Below the pieces are notes generated by a model. It was not told the DNA's origin, made no database searches, and saw only the letters and a list, made by a program, of their open reading frames with translations. A stretch of DNA of 6,062 nucleotides from a bacterium (lineage in GTDB: Bacteria; Krumholzibacteriota; Krumholzibacteria; LZORAL124-64-63). Positions 1 through 4,995 of this stretch are shown here, piece by piece (within the stretch, counting starts at the first letter, position 1; every line of letters starts with the position of its first letter). The DNA lies in NCBI GenBank assembly GCA_003646045.1, contig QNDV01000152.1, positions 1 through 6,062 of the forward strand, in the 5' to 3' direction. The translations under genes were made by a program, and so were the position numbers.

Positions 1-1
1 C

Positions 2-367
2 CTACGCCTCAGCCAGGAACTCGGCGAACTCCGCTACGTTGCCGTGCTTGCCGAGGAGGTCCCGCCACCGGGCCAACGCCACACGGACCTCCTCTACGGG
101 CAACGGCCCTTCCTCGTAAGGGCACACGTACGCCACCATCACCCCACCTTGGTGGAAGGCGATGTCCCGCCCGTGGTAGATCTCGGTGCGGGTGTACCTC
201 GTTTCGTGTATGTGGCCCTGGTGCTCGGGGAAGATCGCACACCAACGGAGTCGCCGGGGTTTGATGAGCCAGAGTGCCCCGGCGAGCGTGAGGGTAATGC
301 GGGGGTCGGTCAGTTGGATGGCGGCTCCGTGTTCGATCAACTCCGCCAGCCGGGTCTGGACTGTCAT
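2..367 (-). CDS. Hypothetical protein, 121 aa
   Basis: I do not recognise the family and assign no function. The start is ATG at 367, because AGGGG lies 5 nt upstream on the minus strand; an in-frame ATG at 409 would overlap the preceding gene and has no better site. The product is soluble, with no signal peptide or membrane segment. It begins with an amphipathic helix (MTVQTRLAELIEHG), continues with alternating strands (AIQLTDPRITLTLAG, ALWLIKPRRLRWCAIF), and has a His-rich middle (PEHQGHIHETRY, residues about 47-58). It ends in a helical tail (VEEVRVALARWRDLLGK, then VAEFAEFLAEA). The stop codon is at 2-4, so the gene is complete. It lies 28 nt downstream of the 154-aa gene on the same strand and is probably co-transcribed with it. 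Confidence 0.7.
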   Translation of the reverse strand: MTVQTRLAELIEHGAAIQLTDPRITLTLAGALWLIKPRRLRWCAIFPEHQGHIHETRYTRTEIYHGRDIAFHQGGVMVAYVCPYEEGPLPVEEVRVALARWRDLLGKHGNVAEFAEFLAEA

Positions 368-395
368 ATGATCCCCTTCGTGCGCGTCGGTCGGG

Positions 396-860
396 CTACT
401 CGATCGCATCCTCTGCCACCCCGCTGAACGCCCTGCATACGTGCCAAGCGTTCTTCAGGCAGAACTGGCTCTCGCTAGGGTTCGGCTTGCCGTAGGCAGC
501 GTCCAACTCGGCCACCATCTCCTCCGTCACCCCTGCGGCCAGCCCATGCTTCGCGATGATGGTGCCGGCGAGGTAGGTCCGGGTCCGCATGGGCCGTACG
601 CCTGGCACTCGGTCCTTCTTCTTGGCGGTCGGCTGCTCCTTCGTCTTCGGCCGCCCCTCGCTCGTCGAGGTGCTTGCGGCAGCGCCCTCCATCTCCAACA
701 CCTTCGGGTTCTTCCCCGCCCTCTCTTTCGCCAAGATGAACTTCTTGGCCTTGGCGGGGTCCTCGAACTCCTTGGTGCGGCGTTCACCCTTGCTGCCGTA
801 GTCGTACTCCACTTGCACTGTGCTGGCCTTGCGGCCCTCGGGATCATTCGATGTTGTCAT
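396..860 (-). CDS. Hypothetical two-domain basic protein, 154 aa
   Basis: The start is ATG at 860, with GGAGAG 6 nt upstream; an in-frame ATG at 914 would add 18 residues without a ribosome site. Two blocks are joined by a charged low-complexity linker. Residues about 14-55 (TVQVEYDYGSKGERRTKEF, then DPAKAKKFILAKERAGKNPKV) look like a small beta-beta-alpha unit of the kind often seen in phage and plasmid proteins of planctomycetes; that is from memory, not a search. Residues about 60-88 are Ser/Thr/Lys-rich linker. Residues about 93-145 (RTYLAGTIIAKHGLAAGVTEEMVAELD, then ESQFCLKNAWHVCRAF) form three or four helices resembling a winged-helix fold. Nucleic-acid binding is plausible but unproven. 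It is followed 28 nt later by the 121-aa gene. Confidence 0.72.
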   Translation of the reverse strand: MTTSNDPEGRKASTVQVEYDYGSKGERRTKEFEDPAKAKKFILAKERAGKNPKVLEMEGAAASTSTSEGRPKTKEQPTAKKKDRVPGVRPMRTRTYLAGTIIAKHGLAAGVTEEMVAELDAAYGKPNPSESQFCLKNAWHVCRAFSGVAEDAIE

Positions 861-883
861 GGCGAGCTCTCCTTCACTTGATG

Positions 884-905
884 GCGTGTTACAAAAGGCA
901 CACGC
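884..905. promoter_or_regulatory. Short inverted repeat upstream of the 154-aa gene
   Basis: GCGTGT and ACACGC form perfect 6-bp arms around a 10-nt spacer, 24-45 nt upstream of the ATG at 860. The surrounding 880-1000 stretch is visibly more A/T-rich than the genes, as expected for a promoter region. An operator or leader hairpin is possible. The arms are short enough that chance is a real alternative. Confidence 0.25.
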
Positions 906-1028
906 ATACTGCACGAAGAAACTCGCGCACGAGCAAGTCTTTTTTGCACTGCAATTCGAAAGCGCGGCTATCGAGTGTAGTAAGGGAACTTGTCCAATTC
1001 GATCATCAGGCCTGCCACGCTCTGCTAG

Positions 1029-1118
1029 TCAATCCAGGAGCGCAGGGTGAGCCCAGACATCCTCGGCATTGTCGAAGACGTTATTGAAGTCGAAACCGCG
1101 CTTGGTGGCGTAGCGGCT
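1029..1118 (-). pseudogene. 3' remnant of an unidentified gene
   Basis: Reading the minus strand, the segment encodes RYATKRGFDFNNVFD followed by NAEDVWAHPALLD and a TGA at 1029-1031. Codon choice is strongly coding-like, with third positions mostly C or G and an ordered, non-shadow amino-acid composition. The frame stays open only up to a TAG at 1173-1175 and contains no ATG, GTG or TTG start. Beyond about 1118 the translation becomes Arg/Pro-rich as it enters repeat A. I read this as the C-terminal end of a gene whose 5' part was lost when the repeat region was joined to it. The parent family is not recognised. Confidence 0.4.
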
Positions 1119-1153
1119 ACTCCTGCCGATGCCAGGTCGGGCCGCACGGCATA

Positions 1154-1257
1154 GTGTGCCGCTGTCGCCACCCTAGCCGCCCCCTGTCGTGCGTTCGTCG
1201 TGGCATTGGTGTGATGGGGCCGGTTTGCCCCGGCATGGCGACGGTCGGCCTACGGTA
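1154..1257. repeat. Diverged copy A of the interspersed repeat
   Basis: This copy aligns without gaps over 40 nt with copy B (CGCCACCCTAGCCG against CGCCGCCCTGGCGG; 12 mismatches by eye). It then shares the exact block TTGGTGTGATGGGGCCG (1206-1222). A third similar block around GTCGGCC (1244-1250) follows after a 1-nt length difference. It lacks the GGCCGC-AGCTT-GCGGCC hairpin end that B and C have. A palindrome, GCCTAC-G-GTAGGC, closes its right end at 1248-1260. The left boundary is approximate. It is oriented like copies B and C. Confidence 0.6.
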
Positions 1258-1315
1258 GGCTAACGTCCGGCCGTTCAGCCCGGCGAAGCCGGTCGGCTGC
1301 AAGGGCTTGTGGGGC
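1258..1315 (-). repeat. attC-like structured site after the 84-aa gene
   Basis: On the minus strand this 58-nt segment runs from GCCCCAC to GTTAGCC. Inside lie CAGCC, then the perfect hairpin CCGGC-TTC-GCCGG, then GGCTGAA. The CAGCC/GGCTG arms pair with an unpaired G next to TT/AA, and outer GCC/GGC pairs follow. Length, nested inverted repeats, an extrahelical base, and end boxes each one base off RYYYAAC and GTTRRRY match integron attC sites. The two end boxes pair poorly with each other, so it is at best a degenerate site. It lies about 40 nt after the stop of the 84-aa gene, where an attC belongs in a cassette. Confidence 0.35.
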
Positions 1316-1353
1316 AAGAGACCCACCGACGCAGCCCGTTATCTGAGGAACTC

Positions 1354-1608
1354 TCATACCTGGATCTCACGTTTCTCTTGGGCTTCCGCCCGATCTTCCT
1401 TGCCGCGCCGCCAAGGCCAGAGCACGAAAACGAGTATGAGCGGAAGCAGGTAGGGCGCCAGTTCATCCTCTGAGCTCGCTCCTAGGAGATTCATCACATC
1501 GTAGGTGACCCGACACCCAAGAAAGCCCAGGGCATACATCTGCAAGGCGCTACGAAACGGTCGCTCCCGAATGAACGCGGCTGGCCGTTGACGCTGTCTG
1601 TCGGTCAC
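1354..1608 (-). CDS. Small predicted membrane protein, 84 aa
   Basis: It starts at GTG (1606-1608), preceded by AGGAGG with about 7 nt spacing, one of the strongest ribosome sites in the window. The N-terminus is basic (MTDRQRQRPAAFIRERPFRS). A moderately hydrophobic stretch follows (ALQMYALGFLGC, residues 21-32), then a clear membrane segment, LAPYLLPLILVFVLWPW (about 50-66). The tail is highly charged (RRGKEDRAEAQEKREIQV). By the positive-inside rule the tail is probably cytoplasmic. The start overlaps the stop of the 46-aa ORF as GTGA, implying translational coupling. No family is recognised; the size and context would suit a cassette-borne accessory protein. Confidence 0.65.
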   Translation of the reverse strand: MTDRQRQRPAAFIRERPFRSALQMYALGFLGCRVTYDVMNLLGASSEDELAPYLLPLILVFVLWPWRRGKEDRAEAQEKREIQV

Positions 1609-1745
1609 TTCACGCCTCCTGCAGACTGCACATAGGCATCGAACGTGAGTTCGAGTTCCCCCACATCGACACTCTTTCTAATCTTGGGGTCCACCTTTGT
1701 CACATCCTCTCTTCCGCCTCCGAAAGCAGGATGGGCTGTTGTCAT
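1605..1745 (-). CDS. Small ORF, 46 aa, coupled to the membrane protein
   Basis: This frame encodes MTTAHPAFGGGREDVTKV, then DPKIRKSVDVGELELTF, then DAYVQSAGGVK, and its TGA overlaps the GTG of the 84-aa gene. The second half has a protein-like acidic/hydrophobic pattern. The first 14 residues are less convincing: GTG at 1703 would give a 32-aa product and has GGAAG about 7 nt upstream, whereas ATG at 1745 has no good site. A TGA lies directly in frame upstream, so the protein cannot be longer. The function is unknown. The overlapping pair may be a two-component small system, but nothing identifies it as toxin-antitoxin. Confidence 0.42.
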   Translation of the reverse strand: MTTAHPAFGGGREDVTKVDPKIRKSVDVGELELTFDAYVQSAGGVK

Positions 1746-1796
1746 CGACCGCCGCGATCATGAGCCCAAGCTGCGACGGCCCTGGAACGTAGTCTG

Positions 1797-1963
1797 CCTA
1801 CCCCGCGGCTGGTAGTCAAGGTGGCGGCCGCAGCTTGCGGCCTGGTGGCCATGCGCCTGCGTGCCCGTGTCGCCGCCCTGGCGGCCCGCTGTCGCGTTTT
1901 CGGGGCGGCGTTGGTGTGATGGGGCCGCGAGGGCGTCCGGGGCGGTTGTCGGCCGTCTGTCGC
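1797..1963. repeat. Copy B of the 167-bp interspersed direct repeat
   Basis: It aligns base for base with copy C at 3107-3273 (offset 1310), with 21 mismatches in 167 and no indel. The first 59 nt are identical and contain the perfect hairpin GGCCGC-AGCTT-GCGGCC (1826-1842). Other identical blocks are 1881-1896, 1911-1928 and 1941-1963; differences cluster between them. It lies 121 nt after the stop of the FGE-like gene and 52 nt before the 46-aa ORF, filling most of the gene-free 1746-2083 interval. In the rest of that interval I see only a short CCGC/GCGG hairpin near 2040-2055. Confidence 0.88.
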
Positions 1964-2083
1964 GTGCGCGGGGCCTCCTTGGCTCGGATGGGGTTCATCC
2001 GGAAAGCGCGTCCTTCTGATCGTCTCGTGCAATCCCGCCCCGCAGCTTCGCGGCTTGCCCGGGATGCCCAATGGCCCGATGGC

Positions 2084-3004
2084 TCAATTCTCAGATGGCC
2101 AAAAAGCGGGGCGAAAGCCGAGCCACCGTTCTTTCCTGCCCTGGGATACCTTGCCCCGATATGCCGACCGGCAGCCCAGGCGCGCGGAGCTCCAGGCCCC
2201 ACCGCGGGCGACGACGACCGGCTTTCCAGGTCCGCCTTCTAGGTACCTGATAGTCCAGGGGGCACCGTCTGTTGGAGCGTACGTATAGGTCTTGTGCCAA
2301 TTATCCTCGCACAACTCCCACACGTTGCCGTGCAAGTCGTGAAGCCCCCAGGCGTTCGCCCGGAGAGTGCCGACCTCGTGGGCTTTACCGTCAGAGTTCG
2401 CGTCGTACCACGCGTACTGCGCGAGCAGCTTCTCGTCGTCGCCGAAACAGAACTCGCGTTTCGATCCTGCCCGGCAGGCGCACTCCCATTCCGACTCCGA
2501 CGGAAGCCGGATGGCCTGCCCCGATTTCTCGCTCAGCCAGGCGCAATACTTCTTCGCGTCCTCCCACGAGACGTAAACCACCGGGTCCCGGTCTCCCGGC
2601 GAGAAGTCGTTCCGCTCGTGCTTCGGGTCGAAGGCCTCGTACTGTTCGTTGGTCACTTCTGTCTTGGCGATGAAGAAGCCCCGCGGGAACTCCACCCAGT
2701 GCACCGGCATCTCCCTGGACGGCTCCGGCTGGTCTCCCCAGGGCAGGCCGAACCGGGAACACCACTGGCCCAGCAGGTCTCCACCCTCGGCACCCTCCCT
2801 CGAACCCATCAGAAAGCAGCCGGGGCCGATCTCCACGAACTCGATGCCGCCGATGGGCTTCACCTGACCGGTGGGTTCCGGACCGTAGGAGAAACCGTAG
2901 CGCCACACCATGCGCACCGGGGGAAGCCCCGCGGCGGTCCAGACGACTACGCCGATCCCGGAGAGAAGGAGCAGCACCATGACGATGAGGAACAGCCGTT
3001 TCAT
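2084..3004 (-). CDS. Membrane-anchored FGE/SUMF1-like domain protein, 306 aa
   Basis: The product is a single FGE-sulfatase (formylglycine-generating enzyme/SUMF1-like) domain behind an N-terminal signal anchor (LFLIVMVLLLLSGIGVVVW, about residues 4-22), so the domain is probably extracytoplasmic. Family motifs appear in order: FVEIGPGCFLMGS, EVTNEQYEAF, VVYVSWEDAKKYCAWLSEK, IRLPSESEWECACRAG, WGLHDLHGNVWELCEDNW, RGGAWSSARLGCRSAYRG and LGFRPAF. True FGEs carry two catalytic copper-binding cysteines just after RGGS; here that stretch is AWSSARLG, with only the later Cys of CRSAYR. Conversion of sulfatase Cys to formylglycine is therefore unlikely. A binding role, or another reaction of the wider family, is more likely. 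The start is ATG at 3004; GTG at 3010 is an alternative and neither has a strong Shine-Dalgarno. No sulfatase gene lies nearby. Repeats B and C bracket the gene. Confidence 0.85.
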   Translation of the reverse strand: MKRLFLIVMVLLLLSGIGVVVWTAAGLPPVRMVWRYGFSYGPEPTGQVKPIGGIEFVEIGPGCFLMGSREGAEGGDLLGQWCSRFGLPWGDQPEPSREMPVHWVEFPRGFFIAKTEVTNEQYEAFDPKHERNDFSPGDRDPVVYVSWEDAKKYCAWLSEKSGQAIRLPSESEWECACRAGSKREFCFGDDEKLLAQYAWYDANSDGKAHEVGTLRANAWGLHDLHGNVWELCEDNWHKTYTYAPTDGAPWTIRYLEGGPGKPVVVARGGAWSSARLGCRSAYRGKVSQGRKERWLGFRPAFWPSEN

Positions 3005-3106
3005 TGTCACCAGAGTCTAGCAAAGCCACCTGTCGTCGTTCGTCGTGATGTACGCAGTTGCCGGATGAACCGGTTTTCTTCGGGTTTCGGCCCCGGGAAG
3101 AGGACA

Positions 3107-3273
3107 CCTACCCCGCGGCTGGTAGTCAAGGTGGCGGCCGCAGCTTGCGGCCTGGTGGCCATGCGCATGCGGGCCCGTCTCGGTGCCTGGGCGGCCCGCT
3201 GTCGCGCTGTCGCGGTGCCCTTGGTGTGATGGGGCCGCCTGCGCGGGGACGGCGGTTGTCGGCCGTCTGTCGC
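3107..3273. repeat. Copy C of the 167-bp interspersed direct repeat
   Basis: It has the same orientation and exact length as copy B, with the hairpin GGCCGC-AGCTT-GCGGCC at 3136-3152 and the shared blocks TTGGTGTGATGGGGCCGC and GGCGGTTGTCGGCCGTCTGT. It lies about 100 nt upstream of the FGE-like start. Read leftwards, its end carries TTGACT (3124-3129), which could act as a -35 element towards the gene. No convincing -10 is present 17 nt further on. Confidence 0.88.
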
Positions 3274-3282
3274 CGTGCTGTA

Positions 3283-3316
3283 CTTCCGCACTCGGTGGGC
3301 AGCGTCACAGCGGAAG
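3283..3316. repeat. Inverted repeat CTTCCGC/GCGGAAG
   Basis: Perfect 7-bp arms at 3283-3289 and 3310-3316 are separated by 20 nt, immediately beside copy C. The arms may form a hairpin or a protein site. There is no T-tract, so it is not a typical terminator. Confidence 0.3.
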
Positions 3317-3343
3317 ACTTCCCCGTCCGGAGCCCTTCGCCCC

Positions 3344-3381
3344 CCTGCATCCTGCATCCTGCATCCTGCACTGCACTGCAC
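3344..3381. repeat. Tandem repeat CCTGCAT, changing to CTGCA
   Basis: Three perfect CCTGCAT heptamers are followed by CCTGCA and then two CTGCA pentamers. No gene covers the stretch. Its minus-strand translation, a repetitive Cys-Arg-Met-Gln-Asp pattern, is an artefact and not a protein. Confidence 0.85.
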
Positions 3382-3385
3382 CGGC

Positions 3386-3411
3386 GGGCCGGGGGGCCGG
3401 GCCGGGGGGGG
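3386..3411 (+). other. G-quadruplex motif
   Basis: Four G-runs of 3, 6, 3 and 8 bases, each separated by CC, satisfy the G3+N1-7 quadruplex rule on the plus strand. The motif lies between the tandem repeat and the end of the polymerase-like gene. Transcribed from the minus strand it would be a C-run in RNA, so any fold would be on the non-template DNA strand. Confidence 0.6.
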
Positions 3412-3430
3412 CATATACCCTGCAAAATTG

Positions 3431-3460
3431 GGCTAACCGGGTGCAGGTCAATGGCTTGTG
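3431..3460 (-). repeat. Shortened attC-like relative after the polymerase-like gene
   Basis: On the minus strand this reads CACAAGCC-A-TTG near its start and GTTAGCC at its end. The same two blocks, CACAAGCC-C-TTG and GTTAGCC, bound the structured site at 1258-1311. Here 23 nt fewer lie between the blocks and the central hairpin is missing. It sits 10-39 nt after the stop of the polymerase-like gene, the same position relative to a gene as the first site. It may be a decayed or deleted copy. Confidence 0.28.
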
Positions 3461-3469
3461 TGGTGGCGC

Positions 3470-4903
3470 TCAGAACACTCGGTTGATGACCGGCTGATGG
3501 GCAAGCAGGCGCAAGTAGACTTCCGCCATTATCGCCCGCGTGAACTCTGCATCCGATGCCCGGCAAACCACCGAGTCATGGATGGGCAGGGCCGGTTTGC
3601 CCGCGTCCCGGTGTGCCCGCATGATGGCAAGCATGACCACACCATCCTGCGTCATCAACTCCATTCCGATGCCGGTGAAGAAGTAACGGGCGATAGGTGC
3701 GTGTACCTCAAGCAGCCGGTCTACCAGCCCGGCTACGCCACCCACCTCCCGCTCCAGCAGAAGGCGTGTGTTGGGGAGTCGCCGTAGCTTGTTGCTGATG
3801 CTCGAATGCACCGCGCTGCGGCCCCCACGGGCATTCAGGCAGGCGTTTAGGCACCGCTTCAGGAACTTGCGTACGGGGACGTTAGGCCCGTCTAACTGGG
3901 CCGTAGGGGCGACGCCCGGCAACACTGCTTCCGGCTTGTAGGGGTCACCTTCCACCTGGTGGCCTGCTCGGCAGTAAAGGATCCGGGGGTGCATGCCGCT
4001 GAAATCGAACTCCGCCACCGGCGCACCATCAATCCGGATGGTGCGCCGCACGTCTTTCGATAGGTTCTGCCCGGATAGCTCCCCGAAGCTATAGAGGCGC
4101 GCGGCTTCGAAGAAGGTGCCCACGTGGATCTGGCGCAGGCACACGTTGGGCTGGAAGGTCGTGCTCGTGCCATCCTCGTGCGCACATGTTGCCGCCCAAC
4201 TATGTTCAAGGTTGCTGCGGTTGATGCTTTCGATGGTGTCCTCCTTGGCCCGGAAGTAATCCATCCCGTGCCCAATGGCCCGCGGATCGGCCCGCCCGTC
4301 CGGTCCCCGCTGTGCCACAGCGGCGATGTGCTCCCGGAAGGCCAGCGGTTGCCGCCGCTCCTCCTCCGGCAAGGGAGCCCCTGTGAAAGCGTCCACTTTG
4401 CCGGTGTGCAGGTACACCAACGCCCGGCTCGTCGGTGCGCTCAGCTCGGAGTTGCGGGCCAGCTCAGTGTCTTCGAGCATCCGGAGCTTCCAATGGTGGC
4501 GGAGTGCCAGCAGTTTGCCGGTGGCGGCATACCGAGTCACCTTCCCGGATGCTTCGCTGCCCAGGTGCAGTGTGGCAAACCCGGCCGCCTTCAAAGCGTC
4601 CCAGACGCCCTTGCGCTGCCGCTCTTCGTTGCTCGTCCGGCCATCTGCCACCACGCGGCCGGGCAGGCCGGCAAGGATGAGATTGTGGGCGGCGTGCCGC
4701 AGTATGGTCTGCTTCTCGGCCTGCTTGTAGCGGCCGGGCAACTCAACGTGCGGTAGCATCTCTGAATCCACAAACTGGATGAACTCCTCGGACAGTTCGT
4801 AGGTGGCGTACCGACGGCTCGCTCGGTCCCGGAGGTTCGGTTGGTGCATCTCGGCCCGCCGGGCATGTCGGCTTGCTGACCGTTTTCCGCGTTTAGGTGC
4901 CAT
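3470..4903 (-). CDS. Family A DNA polymerase-like palm protein, 477 aa
   Basis: The C-terminal half carries three blocks matching the palm of family A DNA polymerases. Motif A is AEFDFSGMHPRILY (residues about 297-310, with a metal-binding Asp at 300). A motif B-like helix is VRKFLKRCLNACLNA (about 344-358). Motif C is ALPIHDSVV (about 438-446, with the His-Asp pair at 442-443). The block before motif A (LRQIHVGTFFEAARLYSFG, then SGQNLSKDVRRTIRIDG) matches my memory of exonuclease-less phage and plasmid proteins of this class. No 3'-5' exonuclease motif is seen; the first 250 residues are unrecognised, with a very basic N-terminus. I infer a replicative or repair polymerase of a mobile element, perhaps with primase-like activity. 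The start is ATG at 4903, since AAGGA lies 8 nt upstream; ATG at 4912 abuts that site. The gene is 92 nt downstream of the HTH gene and probably co-transcribed. Confidence 0.72.
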   Translation of the reverse strand: MAPKRGKRSASRHARRAEMHQPNLRDRASRRYATYELSEEFIQFVDSEMLPHVELPGRYKQAEKQTILRHAAHNLILAGLPGRVVADGRTSNEERQRKGVWDALKAAGFATLHLGSEASGKVTRYAATGKLLALRHHWKLRMLEDTELARNSELSAPTSRALVYLHTGKVDAFTGAPLPEEERRQPLAFREHIAAVAQRGPDGRADPRAIGHGMDYFRAKEDTIESINRSNLEHSWAATCAHEDGTSTTFQPNVCLRQIHVGTFFEAARLYSFGELSGQNLSKDVRRTIRIDGAPVAEFDFSGMHPRILYCRAGHQVEGDPYKPEAVLPGVAPTAQLDGPNVPVRKFLKRCLNACLNARGGRSAVHSSISNKLRRLPNTRLLLEREVGGVAGLVDRLLEVHAPIARYFFTGIGMELMTQDGVVMLAIMRAHRDAGKPALPIHDSVVCRASDAEFTRAIMAEVYLRLLAHQPVINRVF

Positions 4904-4929
4904 GGCTGTCATCCTTGTAGGTAAGGGGC

Positions 4930-4976
4930 GTCCACCGGCAGCAGCTAGGGGATGACGCCCAGCCCGGCCGGTGGAC
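4930..4976. promoter_or_regulatory. Perfect 10-bp inverted repeat between the HTH and polymerase-like genes
   Basis: GTCCACCGGC (4930-4939) and GCCGGTGGAC (4967-4976) are exact reverse complements around a 27-nt spacer and occupy half of the 92-nt intergenic gap. The repeat ends about 27 nt before the polymerase-like start. It could be a leader hairpin controlling that gene, a site for the HTH protein, or part of a replication origin. There is no T-tract on either side, so a simple terminator is unlikely. Confidence 0.55.
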
Positions 4977-4995
4977 TGCGGCGGGAGCGACCCGC

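Noticed and set aside
884..1020. A sigma-70 promoter for the 154-aa gene (TTGGAC near 980 on the minus strand)
   Set aside because: No acceptable -10 hexamer lies at 16-18 nt; the match is no better than expected in an A/T-rich patch.
1742..2202. Open frames across repeat B and 3126-3566 across repeat C (products rich in RPHHT and GPITP)
   Set aside because: Different reading frames of the same repeat are open in each copy, no start has a ribosome site, and similarity follows the DNA rather than one protein frame.
2294..3229. A 311-codon open frame on the plus strand
   Set aside because: It is antisense to the FGE-like gene, whose family motifs are unmistakable, and runs into repeat C. Its product is Arg/Pro/Val-rich with no recognisable motif; high GC content makes such shadow frames common.
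1797..3273. Repeats B and C as ends of an insertion sequence or composite transposon
   Set aside because: There is no transposase between or beside them, they lack terminal inverted repeats, and they are 13% diverged, unlike a recent IS pair.
3344..3381. A CRISPR array
   Set aside because: The units are 5-7 nt with no spacers; it is a simple tandem repeat. No other regularly spaced repeat is present in the window.
4124..4756. A 210-codon plus-strand frame
   Set aside because: It is antisense to the polymerase-like gene, including its conserved motifs, and has no supporting features.
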